Below are positions 29,450 to 38,355 of a stretch of 64,000 bases of DNA, one piece after another. The position numbers and the translations under genes were made by a program. Within the stretch, counting starts at the first letter, position 1, and each line of letters opens with the position of its first letter. Source of the stretch: Nitrosomonas sp. (GTDB taxonomy: Bacteria > Pseudomonadota > Gammaproteobacteria > Burkholderiales > Nitrosomonadaceae); contig JADKHF010000042.1 of assembly GCA_016721865.1 (NCBI GenBank), positions 124,001 through 188,000 of the forward strand. The letters are read 5' to 3'. Under the pieces are notes generated by a model. That model did no database searches, was not told the DNA's origin, and was given only the letters and a program-made list of their open reading frames with translations.

Positions 29450-29827
29450 TTGTTCAGCGCTTCCCTAGAGAAAGAGTCAACTTTGGAAATGATATTAAAA
29501 GCGATCGAGAAAGTTCATGAAGGTCAGTTCTGGTTGGATCAAATGTACATTAAGAGATTGCTCCATAGTTTATTTAATAAAAATATCGAAAAAAATAATG
29601 TTCACAACATTCACGAGAAAATTGGAATCAATAGACTAATTCCGAGGGAGATAAGTATATTTCTCACTATGGTGGATAATGCCGGAATACCCGCAAAGGT
29701 TGTGGCAAGCAAGCTTAAAATAAGTCAAAGTACTTTGCGTGACAGACTTACATCAATTTACAAGAAGCTCGATATTAACAATAAATCACAGCTATATAGT
29801 TATGTGCAAGAGCACAATCGAAAATGA
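29450..29827 (+). pseudogene. LuxR-type regulator fragment, receiver domain missing
   Basis: 125 residues: a linker (LEMILKAIEKVHEGQFWLDQ, the segment that normally follows a receiver domain) and a LuxR-type helix-turn-helix (RLIPREISIFLTMVDNAGIPAKVVASKLKISQSTLRDRLTSIYKKLDI). There is no receiver domain upstream; the sequence before it is the IS91 end. The gene was probably truncated by that insertion. A short DNA-binding protein could still be made, but no promoter is evident. Confidence 0.65.
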
Positions 29828-30164
29828 GGGATTGTGATTGCGCTGACTATATCACCTAGAAATAATCGCTGCTATCAAGAGATTGGGAATCAGTATTTGA
29901 TGGGTTTATATCTACGATCTGATCTGATCTGAGCTAGTACATTCTAAGCCTGTATGCCGATCAAAAAACGACTATATTTTAGGCCTGAGTTTACGAACAG
30001 TATTTTGCTAAGGTTTAGAGTTTTTTGCAGGACCGACTTATTACTTTTCTTGTAGAGAAAACACGCACTATCTCGAAGTTTATTGCCGTTCTGAATGTAT
30101 ACATTCAATGTGGACAAAAGCAGACAATCATTTTGCTACAAAATCGGATATTTCTATAATTTTG
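29828..30164. other. Intergenic, AT-rich
   Basis: 337 bases between the LuxR fragment and the broken sulfatase. A short tandem run of ATCTG (about 29915-29935) is the only pattern seen; no gene, hairpin terminator or shared repeat. Confidence 0.4.
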
Positions 30165-31947
30165 TTAGTAGCCCTTGCCAAGCCTCAAACGATGTATCAC
30201 TTCCAGAAAATCCGTGGATGGTCTGTTGGAATTAATATAACCTGTATGATCGCCATTTAAATTGATGGTGTAATCCTTCATGCCGCAATGGACGAAGACA
30301 TTATCCAGATTGTAGCTCCGATGCGTAAAAATACAGGCGGGTATCTGTGTGACGCTTGGCAGAAAAATCCCCTGATTGGAGTTTAGACATTGGTGATTTT
30401 TGTCCAGCCAATGACGGAGCGATGGCAACAAATCGGATTGGGAGAAATGATTGGATTCTTCTCCATTACTCAATCCATGACCAATGATGGTAAAAGGAAT
30501 CCGGGTATAAGCGCGGTTACCAAAGCGATCTATCTCACTTTGATTCATAGGCACCATTGCGCGATGATCACTCACAATCATTAAGTAGCCGTTGTCAAAG
30601 AATCCATTGGATTCCAAATTTTCACAAAACTCCCAAGCTGACGATCCGCATAGCGAAAGGTGAGTTCTTCCGATTGAATACCGCTTTCAGGGTCTATATA
30701 TGGGTGATGTGTGGAAACGGTTTCCAATGTCATAAAAATCGGTATCTTTATATTTTTGTTATGCGCTGCTAATTCCTGGAGCGCGCGGTCATAGAGAGCA
30801 CTATCGGATGGGGCGTCAAAATGGAAACGCTTCATTCCAGTATAGTATGGTGCATCGTGGCCTTCGATATAGTTATAGCCGATATTGTTGAGCCACTTTC
30901 CCTTGCCAAGAAAGCCAAGATTGCCGGTAGTCAGGAAAACGGTATGATAGCCCAATTCATTCAGCATCCATGGCAAAGAATCTTTGGGATCAAGAAATTG
31001 TTCAAATAAAAGTGCTGTTGAGCTTCCAATTCCATTCGCTTCGTCAATTCCTTTTGCAATTGGGGGTTCGCCGATATGCAATGCAATTAACCCCTGTTCG
31101 GTGTTAATGCCATTTGCATAAGAATTACTAAACCAGCGCCCCTTTTGACTCGAGGCATCAAACTGGGGGACCCAGTTGTTGATTCCGCAAAGCAGCGCGC
31201 TATGGTACATAGAAAGCGACTCGACCACTAAGAGAATAAGATCGGGGCGCGCGCCTTTTCCCGCATAGCATTGCAACTGTCCGGCTGATTCTTCTGAAAT
31301 TTTTTGCGAGAAGTTTTTTGAATAAGGGCGATTTCTGGTTTGAGTAGAAAAAAAAAGCCTCAATCTAATTCTGTAAATATGGCGTGTGATACTCAACGGG
31401 TTTTAGAAATTGGAGCCCCAATACACAAAAACTGAAGCATGCCAAAAATACCGGGGAACGGGTGGTGACATGATCATTTCTCAAATACCGGCTAAAAATC
31501 CCTAAGATTGCCAAGATGGCAACGGCCGAAAAAACTGCATTCCAAGGATTCGCTAAGAGTTGCTTGAGGAAATCCATTATCCATTATTGCACTGAATTCA
31601 CTAACAAATCTAGAGAACTCATGCAATGTGAAACGTACAAGAAACTGTTGCAACACCATGAGGTCAATCGCCATGATTATCAGAGCAACGATCACAGTTA
31701 GACGCAGGATGCCACGCAACCAATACCAGCGGGAAAATCCTGCGAGCAGGTGTATAGTTACTAGGGATATTACAAATTGTAATTCAAAAAATATTGCCTT
31801 GCCTGTCAAGCACCATTGGCAATTAAAAATAACCCGGGAATTAATCTCCAAAAGATAAATTTTGTATAAGACGAGACTCAGAATCAAAAATAATAGGTGA
31901 AAGCGCGAATCAAAAATGCCTTTCCGTGAAAATAGGGATGAAATCAA
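30165..31947 (-). pseudogene. LTA-synthase/sulfatase-like membrane protein, multiply frameshifted
   Basis: Four minus-strand frames join into one protein of about 590 residues. An N-terminal membrane domain (31947 to about 31365) is followed by an alkaline-phosphatase-fold domain of the phosphoglycerol/phosphoethanolamine transferase type. In that domain PDLILLVVESLSMYHS holds the metal site, NGINTEQGL the likely nucleophile Thr, and MIVSDHRAMVP a second metal site. Breaks are near 31530, 31370 and 30600; a run of nine A (plus strand) at about 31348-31356 lies close to the second. Three breaks suggest decay, although the motifs remain. It lies inside the repeat-bounded island. Confidence 0.75.
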
Positions 31948-31967
31948 TTGGTCATATCCTGCAAGTT

Positions 31968-32011
31968 AGATCAGGCGTATTAAAGCACGGAAACTGAACA
32001 ATCACTTGTAT
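31968..32011. repeat. 44-bp direct repeat, right copy
   Basis: Second copy of the repeat at 27211-27254, same orientation, differing at about two positions. It closes the accessory island on the right. Confidence 0.85.
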
Positions 32012-32029
32012 CGCCGACCAGAAAAACAG

Positions 32030-32053
32030 AACCCCGCCACTCAGTGCGGGGTT
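32030..32053 (-). terminator. Hairpin terminator-like structure
   Basis: Perfect 8-bp stem AACCCCGC/GCGGGGTT with an 8-base loop. Read on the minus strand it is followed after three bases by a T5 run. It could end transcription coming leftward from the PEP-CTERM-like gene. Confidence 0.55.
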
Positions 32054-32088
32054 GATGGGAATGCAACTAAATAAATTGACTTGCAGCG

Positions 32089-32150
32089 TCGGCCATTGAA
32101 CAGTGCGTTTTTTCATGGTGATGAAGGCCGGAATACTGAGATTCTAATTA
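32089..32150 (+). repeat. Dispersed short repeat, copy B
   Basis: Shares TCGGCCATT...CATGGTGATGAAGGCCGGAATAC...ATTCTAATT with copy C (56890-56950, minus) and the central part with copy A (89-150, minus). Non-coding. It lies just outside the right copy of the 44-bp repeat. Confidence 0.65.
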
Positions 32151-32308
32151 ATGTATACCTCTAAAAATCCAAAATTTGTCACTCACGCCTCGTTCTGTTT
32201 AGAACTTTGAATTTTTAGCGCAATAATCTGCTCTCGACCGCAAGGCGATTGAAAGAAACATAGTAATGTTAATGTCATTGAAATGCAATATTTTTATATG
32301 ATATATAA

Positions 32309-32986
32309 TCAGTTACTTACAATTTTTTCTTGAAAGAGGTGTCCTAATGTTTTATATGGCCGGAGCGATAAATGTTTTTTTCTGCGACTTGCCGAGAAAG
32401 CGAGCAATCCAAGTCCGGTCAGAAAGATGGCATAAGTCTCTAGTTCTGAGACAGGGGAAATATCCAGCGAAGGTGTCAAGAAATTTCCGCTGCCTGATAA
32501 CGCACCGGGCGCTAAATCCGCTTCAAAACGGGGTACGAAGTACTGACCGCTGGCAAGCGATGTGTTAACTGACGAAGTTACGTCGAAGTTCCGAACTCCG
32601 CTCCCCGAGTAAGTGAATGTATCCACTGCGACTCCCAAGAAACGATCACCAACTGAAAAGACTTCATCTGCATCGTTACCCAAGAAGAGTGTAATTGATT
32701 CAGGTCCGGTGCCTCCATGCAGCGAGCCGAAATTCCAGTTGAGCGCCGTGCTTGATATTGCACTGGTTGAGCCGAAGTCGAAAATCGCGTAGGGAATATC
32801 GATGGATGAAGGAGAATTTAAGGCATAGTTCCAGGAACCCAGCTCGTTTTCGCCACCTATGCTGAAGGATGGTGTATTTTCCATGACAACTTGGTTATCG
32901 ACTAACGGTACCGATACAGCCAAGGCGGTGGCAGGCAAAAGTGCCGAGAAAGCTGCGATACTGAAGAGTTTGCTGATTGGTTTTAT
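32309..32986 (-). CDS. PEP-CTERM-like sorted exoprotein with damaged start
   Basis: A secreted protein with N-terminal signal KPISKLFSIAAFSALLPATALA. Its C-terminal sorting segment is SELETYAIFLTGLGLLAFSASRRKK: a degenerate PEP motif, a membrane helix, then arginines, as recognised by exosortase. The signal peptide begins right after AGGAG-ATTTTC-ATA, so the codon in the start position (32986-32984) is ATA, not ATG. The first conventional alternative, TTG 32938, would lose the signal. After RRKK the frame runs on for about 20 residues; one base change in the A7 run would instead give a stop after eight more residues. Function beyond surface location unknown. Confidence 0.68.
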   Translation of the reverse strand: MKPISKLFSIAAFSALLPATALAVSVPLVDNQVVMENTPSFSIGGENELGSWNYALNSPSSIDIPYAIFDFGSTSAISSTALNWNFGSLHGGTGPESITLFLGNDADEVFSVGDRFLGVAVDTFTYSGSGVRNFDVTSSVNTSLASGQYFVPRFEADLAPGALSGSGNFLTPSLDISPVSELETYAIFLTGLGLLAFSASRRKKHLSLRPYKTLGHLFQEKIVSN

Positions 32987-33125
32987 GAAAATCTCCTGTG
33001 CGATGATATTAATGCTGCTTAAATGGAATTAAAAGATATTATAATTCATGCGGTTAATGCCTATTCAGGATATTCGGTTGGATAATCTAATTCAATAGTC
33101 AGTGATGCCTAATTTTTTAGTATAT

Positions 33126-33147
33126 TTGTCCTAAAATTGTCCTAAAA
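33126..33147. promoter_or_regulatory. Tandem 11-bp repeat upstream of PEP-CTERM-like gene
   Basis: TTGTCCTAAAA occurs twice back to back, i.e. one helical turn apart, about 140 bp before the PEP-CTERM-like start on the minus strand. The spacing is that of paired activator sites. No regulator is identified. Confidence 0.35.
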
Positions 33148-33266
33148 AATTATTGTTTCTTTGTCATGTATTGTTTATCGTTAAGGCGAATGAGATTGTG
33201 CTGCAACGGATGAGATTTAAGTCATCTCTGTTAGGAGGAAAAAAGATGAGAATTTGTAACCGATAT

Positions 33267-33434
33267 TTAACCCGGATAATGCATGAATTCGCACGATGAT
33301 CACGCATAATATTGATTCCACAAGGGATTTTTCGAAGAAGCGGTGTAGTTATTCATACACCTGACTGAGACAAATTCCTTGTGGAATCAAGAGACAAGTG
33401 AGGGCGTGTGCAATTCATGCAATATCCGGGTTAA
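33267..33434. mobile_element. MITE-like palindromic element, family 2
   Basis: 168 bp bounded by TTAACCCGGATA and its complement TATCCGGGTTAA. The outer arms pair over about 28 bases (mostly perfect) and a second inner pair is GATTCCACAAGG (33314-33325) with CCTTGTGGAATC (33377-33388). The TTAA at each edge may be a target duplication. The right TTAA contains the stop codon of the isoaspartyl peptidase gene. Confidence 0.75.
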
Positions 33435-34393
33435 GCTCCCGGGAAAACGCCCGTCCACGCAATGCCATCATTGTTGATGGTGCCGTGGTACATGCCGCTG
33501 GTGTTGAAACGCATCGCATATTCACCATTCGTAGCCAGCACGATCAAACCGCCGTCGCCACCAATGGCGGCGATTTCAGCCAGCGTAATATCGGCTGCTT
33601 CGGCAATCGGAATATGCTTTAGCCTTACTTGTGCAGCCGTGTTGAATGCCGCCGCTGCGCGAATGAACATCTCTCCGGTACCGGTCGCGGATACTGCAAT
33701 CGAGCGATTGTCCGCGTAGGTGCCGGCACCGATGATGGACGAGTCTCCCACGCGCCCATAGCGCTTGTTGGTGAGTCCGCCCGTTGATGTCCCGGCGGCA
33801 AGGTTGCCGTAGCAGTCAAGCGCCACTGCACCGACGGTTCCACGTTTTTCATCTTTGTCAGGCAGCAGTGTGCCGGGATCAGCGTCGTGGTCACGCAGTA
33901 TGCATTCTTTGGCGATGGCTTTTTGCAACTGATTCCAACGGTGTTGCGTGTAAAAATAGGAAGGATCGACGATTTCAAGATCCTGTTCTGCGGCAAATGT
34001 TTCGGCGCCTCGGCCGATCAGCATCACATGTGCGCTTTTCTTCATCACGGCGTGGGCGGCGCGGATTGGATTGCGAATTGTTGTAACCCCGGCAACAGCA
34101 CCCGCCATGCGCGTAGAACCTTCCATGATTGATGCTTCCAGTTCGTTGCGGCCAGCATGGCTGAAAACTGCACCTTTGCCTGCATTGAACAGAGGTGAAT
34201 CTTCCATCACCACGATTGCCGCAATGACAGCATCGATGCTGCTGCCACCTGATGCAAGCACGGCATGGCCAGCAATCAGCGACTGCGCAAGCGCGCGCCT
34301 ATAAGCGTGTTCACGTTCTGCAGTCAGCTTGTTGCGTTTGATAGCCCCGGCACCACCGTGGATCACCAACCGGATAGGCGAATTATCTGCCAT
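33431..34393 (-). CDS. iaaA: Isoaspartyl peptidase / L-asparaginase (Ntn hydrolase)
   Basis: Type-2 asparaginase-like Ntn hydrolase that cleaves isoaspartyl dipeptides. It is made as a proenzyme and cuts itself before the catalytic Thr in KRGTVGAVALD. Other marks are VIHGGAGAI at the N-terminus, GGSSIDAVIAAIVVMEDSPLFNAGKGAVF, and the substrate loop GRVGDSSIIGAGTYAD and SATGTGE. About 320 residues from MADNSPIRL (ATG 34393). A TTG at 34474 would add 27 residues with a hydrophobic stretch but lacks a visible ribosome-binding site. The stop codon is in the adjoining MITE-like element. Confidence 0.92.
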   Translation of the reverse strand: MADNSPIRLVIHGGAGAIKRNKLTAEREHAYRRALAQSLIAGHAVLASGGSSIDAVIAAIVVMEDSPLFNAGKGAVFSHAGRNELEASIMEGSTRMAGAVAGVTTIRNPIRAAHAVMKKSAHVMLIGRGAETFAAEQDLEIVDPSYFYTQHRWNQLQKAIAKECILRDHDADPGTLLPDKDEKRGTVGAVALDCYGNLAAGTSTGGLTNKRYGRVGDSSIIGAGTYADNRSIAVSATGTGEMFIRAAAAFNTAAQVRLKHIPIAEAADITLAEIAAIGGDGGLIVLATNGEYAMRFNTSGMYHGTINNDGIAWTGVFPGA

Positions 34394-34474
34394 AGTTGTA
34401 CCCGTTTGTTTTGTCACGACCAACAGAATTAAAGAGGAAATCTGTGCAGTCAGCCACGACTGACTTGTGCTCAA

Positions 34475-35002
34475 TTAATCATTCTTATCTTCTCAAACTA
34501 CAGTGCCTGCTGTGCTCGAATCCGAAAAATAGCGCCGGTGAGCAGTAAAGTGATAAACCATTGTGCCTTGGTATCCAAATTGTCAGATTATTAACTGGCG
34601 ATCAGCTGCTGGTTCTTTTATAGAACCGTCAATTTTTAGCATAAGTCACAAAGGAAGAGAATTTTTCTAAAATCCTTATAAAAAATATCATGAAAAATGA
34701 ATCTGTAACAAACTATTAAAAATATTGAAAAAGTTTCTTTTCTCAATAAAGATACAGCGTTAAACTGCGCACTGCTGTTTTGATTGTAATGAGAACACCG
34801 AGCTTATAGTGCCTCTGCGATTCAACTGCAATAAGCCGTGAACAGCCGGTAGCTGATGCTACCAAATCATATACAAGGATAGGGTGGAAAGTCTATCGGA
34901 CTTCCCGAGAGATCTGAGGCTTTCTTACCTGTACCGGGTTCTGGCGGAAATTCCTGCATCCCCAGGTTTAAAGTTTTATAGCGCACAGGAGGTGCGTGAT
35001 TA
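34475..35002. other. Long intergenic region
   Basis: 528 bases between two divergent genes, AT-rich in its middle. It holds a small hairpin (about 34888-34906) and, just before 35003, a strong AGGAGGTG ribosome-binding site. No conserved frame or RNA gene seen. Confidence 0.45.
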
Positions 35003-35863
35003 ATGAAATTCAGTCATAAATTGCAGCAGATGGCGGTATTTATCGAATTCCTCGCCGGTGCAGGATTAGCAATTTTCTTCCACTTGGTGCTGCACAATGA
35101 AATGGCATCCTACCTGATTTTTGGTGTCGGAGTGCTCTTGTCACTGGCTACCTATCTGCTGCGGGAAGACATAGAAAAGACCCGCACTGAATTGACCGAT
35201 ATTTACCATCAAGTCCACGAAGTAACTTACGCCATCAGCCGGGTTACCGATGCGGAGTGTCAGGCAAAGGCTCAGGAGCTATTGGCTAATACAATGCGGA
35301 CCATTACCATGTTGCAGAATGGTTTTATTCCGCTGGATGAAACCGAATTCTACCTGGATGGCGCAAAATCTAGTGATGCGGCCACTCTGCACATCAGGGC
35401 TGTCGATCCGATAACTTCTGGCTGGCTGGCTCGCGCCACACTGGTGAATTTCTACCAGAGCAACTTGCGGGCCCTGGAACGGAAGGTCAAAATCACACGG
35501 ATTTTTGTCATTAACCGGGAAGAATTTGTAGAGCCGGAATTTCAGAAAATCATTATGGCTCAGTTGAAAGACGGGATCGATATCCGGATTGCCTTTCGCG
35601 ATGAAATCCTGGGAGCCGATGCCGTGAGCGATAGGAATACGAATATTCCATGGGACTTTGCGGTGTATGACGAACAGGTCGCCACCGAAGTTTTTCCCCA
35701 TGCCGGCAAATACCATGGTCGCAAGACCAGTCAACCAGCGGAGGTGGAAAAATATCTGCACTACTACCAGTTGATTGAGCACAACGCGCATGCCGTGATC
35801 ATTGAAGGGGATCGGGTAGGTCTGGCTAGCGATGTTATAGCAGCCACTACGCAGCAAAAATAA
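35003..35863 (+). CDS. Membrane-anchored protein of unknown function
   Basis: 286 residues. Two N-terminal membrane helices (about 10-30 and 36-52) are followed by a short coiled segment (REDIEKTRTELTDIYHQVHEVTYAI). A soluble alpha/beta domain has IRAVDPITSGWLARATLVNFYQSNLRAL, KITRIFVINREE and WDFAVYDEQVATEVF. The layout recalls membrane-anchored proteins with a divergent phospholipase-D-like fold, but no HKD motif is visible. Not recognised as a named family. Strong ribosome-binding site before ATG 35003. Confidence 0.7.
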   Translation: MKFSHKLQQMAVFIEFLAGAGLAIFFHLVLHNEMASYLIFGVGVLLSLATYLLREDIEKTRTELTDIYHQVHEVTYAISRVTDAECQAKAQELLANTMRTITMLQNGFIPLDETEFYLDGAKSSDAATLHIRAVDPITSGWLARATLVNFYQSNLRALERKVKITRIFVINREEFVEPEFQKIIMAQLKDGIDIRIAFRDEILGADAVSDRNTNIPWDFAVYDEQVATEVFPHAGKYHGRKTSQPAEVEKYLHYYQLIEHNAHAVIIEGDRVGLASDVIAATTQQK

Positions 35864-35994
35864 CATTCCGGTTATTACCTTGCTGTATGCTATAGCGGGG
35901 TTAATCCTTAGCATTAGTGCGCGAAGCCAGATCCATTTTCATTCTTTAATTCTGCTTTATTAAATTTCAGTATGTCTGATAAATCAATCTAATC

Positions 35995-36024
35995 AATTCA
36001 ATTCAATTCAATTCAATTCAATTC
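35995..36024. repeat. AATTC pentanucleotide repeat, 6 units, abutting a start codon
   Basis: Six perfect AATTC units end exactly at the ATG of the broken carotenoid-type gene (36025). The same pentamer is repeated four times at 2454-2473. Unit-number change here would move any ribosome-binding site or promoter relative to the ATG. No ribosome-binding site is visible between repeat and start. Confidence 0.85.
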
Positions 36025-36943
36025 ATGTTAGAACTTCTCTACAGTCTGGCGTTTCGCCCTATGTAATGCTGTTTCTGCTGGCGTTCCTGATTCTGAGCTG
36101 GCTTGAGCAGGAAGGCTGCGTACTTTCATCTGGCTGGTGACAGGCTACTTGGTTGCCCTTGCCGCCGAGTGGGGAAGTATTAATCACGGCATCCCGTTTG
36201 GCTACTATACCTACCATTACGAAGCGCTGGAACACGACCTGGTCGTCTTCGGCGTGCCGTTCTTTGATTCGCTTTCTTTTGTCTTTCTCAGTTATGCGAG
36301 TTTTTCGTTTGCGCAGTTCTTGCTATCCCCGCACTGGTGTCGCGGCTTCAACGTGCAACGCGTAACGTCCCGCGATCTTCGAAACAGCGTTGCCGTGCTG
36401 TTCGTTGGCGCGTCATTCATGGTGGTGCTGGACTTGATCACTGATCCCGTTGCACACTTGGGTAAACATTGGTTTCTGGGCGACATTTATCACTACCCTG
36501 AGCCCGGCTGGCACTTTGACATTACACTGGCTAACTATGTCGGCTGGTTTTTCATTGGATGGGTGATCATCTTCATCAACCAGCGAGTGGATGTGGTGCT
36601 GGCCGGGCGTGACCAGTTGAATGGCAAGCTGTTGCAACTGCACTATTTACCCGGTAAAGGATTACTCTCGCCATTGTTCTGGTTTGGTATTGCTGTCTTC
36701 ATGCTGGGAATCACTGCGTGGCTGTCCTGGGGTTACGATCTTGCGCAAGTACCCATCGCTGAGCGCGAGGATTTTGTTGCCGAGACACGCAAGTTGTTTC
36801 TTGCCAGCACTTTTATCATCGCACCGATTGCCGTGCTTGCCTGGGCGCACCTGACGCGGCGTGGGGGTGAGCCTTCGTCAGAGCAATTGGCAGTGTGGCT
36901 AAAGGACTATCCAAACCCCAGGTTGGGGCGCGTATGGATATAA
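36025..36943 (+). pseudogene. Carotenoid biosynthesis (CruF/DUF422-type) membrane protein, frameshifted
   Basis: Reads MLELLYSLAFRP, then after a shift near 36060 YVMLFLLAFLILSWLEQEG, then after another near 36116 RTFIWLVTGYLVALAAEWGSINHGIPFGYYTYH and on to the end. About seven membrane segments and the conserved VPFFDSLSFVFLSYASF and LDLITDPVAHLGKHW match the DUF422 family, whose studied members hydrate carotenoid ends. Two breaks within the first 30 codons inactivate it as written; the remaining 268-residue frame opens only at a GTG (36137). Either real decay or sequence error. Confidence 0.75.
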
Positions 36944-36992
36944 GCACTGTGAATCGGCATGCAAATCAAACTGAAAGAAACAATAATTAACC

Positions 36993-38162
36993 CTATCTAA
37001 TCTGACCGGATTCCTTATTCGCTATCTCCAGCACCTCGGCCGCTGTCAATTGCCCATCCATATCGCCTTCCCAGGTTGCGTTGAAAGGCAAGATGTTTTG
37101 CACATGCCTGGCACGATCGAGATAGGCCTTTAGCGTTATATCCGGTTGCGTGATTGGTGCGGCTATGGCGCGTGGATTGCGGATTGCTTCATCGAGCAGG
37201 GCCTGGTTGATCTTGGCCTGGGCGCGCGCTTCGCGTTTTGCCTTAGGTGTTGAGCGCACGGCGCTTAACGATTTCTTGAGTAATTGATCGTGATTGCGCT
37301 TGTCGTCTTCCAGGATAGGATAGGTTTGTAGGTAGAGCATACGGTCGCGCCATCCGAGCAGGCGGGGTTGATTTACTACGCGCACTGATGTGCCGACCGG
37401 AACATCGTTGTAGATGCCCACGATGTCTTCCGGATACATGCGCAGACAGCCGTGACTGCCGCGCAGACCGACACTCGGCGGTTTGTCGGTGCCGTGTATG
37501 GCATAGCTCGGCCAGGCGAGTCTCAACACATGAGTGCCCATCGGGTTATCCGGACCGGGTGGAACGATAGCAGGCAGTGGATCACCGTTTTTTGCGTGCT
37601 CTTTACGGATGGAAGACGTTGGTATCCAAGCGGGGTTTTCCTTTTTGGATACAACCCGGGTTATGCCCTCCGGCGTTTTCCATTCAACGCGTCCGATGCC
37701 GAGTGGATGGGTAATGACCTTCTGAAGTTTGCCGGCCTTGGCTTTTGGAAAATAGAACAACCGCATTGCGGCGAGATTGATCACTATGCCCTGGCGCGGT
37801 GCGTCCGGCAGCACGAACTGGGTGGGGATTACGATTTGAGTGCCTGCTCCTGGCAGCCAGGAGTCGACATTGGGGTTGGCGTTGACGATTTCCTCGTAGC
37901 CCAGGTTGAAGCGCCGGGCAATATCGGAAAGGGTATCGTCTTTGCTGGCGGTGATCACCTGAAGCGTGCCGACCACATCATCGCGGGCGGGATCGAAGCT
38001 GAACTCATGGCTGGCCACCGGGATGGGGAGCGAACTGACTGTCGGGGCGGATAATGCCGAAGGTTTGGTCGGGAATGGCTGGCAGCCGCCTAGAAGGAAA
38101 AGAATGCCGGACAATCCACATGTCAGACCATAATGAAGTAATGCTGAAATTTTTTTATTCAT
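36993..38162 (-). CDS. L,D-transpeptidase (YkuD) lipoprotein with LysM
   Basis: About 389 residues, periplasmic. A lipoprotein signal ends in LFLLGGC. A LysM-type murein-binding region follows (VITASKDDTLSDIARRFNLGYEEIVNANPNVD, about 70-110). The YkuD domain has the catalytic block HGTDKPPSVGLRGSHGCLRMYPEDI, with the active Cys in SHGC. This layout is that of E. coli ErfK/YbiS/YcfS, which attach lipoprotein or cross-link murein. I start at MNKKISALL (38162) rather than three codons upstream. It converges with the carotenoid-type pseudogene. Confidence 0.9.
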   Translation of the reverse strand: MNKKISALLHYGLTCGLSGILFLLGGCQPFPTKPSALSAPTVSSLPIPVASHEFSFDPARDDVVGTLQVITASKDDTLSDIARRFNLGYEEIVNANPNVDSWLPGAGTQIVIPTQFVLPDAPRQGIVINLAAMRLFYFPKAKAGKLQKVITHPLGIGRVEWKTPEGITRVVSKKENPAWIPTSSIRKEHAKNGDPLPAIVPPGPDNPMGTHVLRLAWPSYAIHGTDKPPSVGLRGSHGCLRMYPEDIVGIYNDVPVGTSVRVVNQPRLLGWRDRMLYLQTYPILEDDKRNHDQLLKKSLSAVRSTPKAKREARAQAKINQALLDEAIRNPRAIAAPITQPDITLKAYLDRARHVQNILPFNATWEGDMDGQLTAAEVLEIANKESGQIR

Positions 38163-38355
38163 GCAGATCAATTGGATTGTGAAACAATAGAGTGATCGGT
38201 GACAGTCAATTTACAGGTTTTTTCATTACCACTCAATAACCGGCAATCATCAGATGCACTTCGAATTTGAACCCGTCGTGAATTTATTGATTATAATTGA
38301 TCAACCACCCGGCTTTCTCAACATTAACATTTTTTGCTGACGTTAAAGGATAACC

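Noticed and set aside
29915..29935. ATCTG tandem run as a contingency locus
   Set aside because: Only about three to four imperfect units and no gene start nearby.
30165..31947. A9 run as a phase-variation switch of the sulfatase-like gene
   Set aside because: The tract lies near one break, but two other breaks exist away from long runs, so slippage alone would not restore the gene.
27211..32011. Prophage or integrative element
   Set aside because: No integrase, tRNA target or structural phage genes; only a broken IS91-like element and decayed genes between the repeats.
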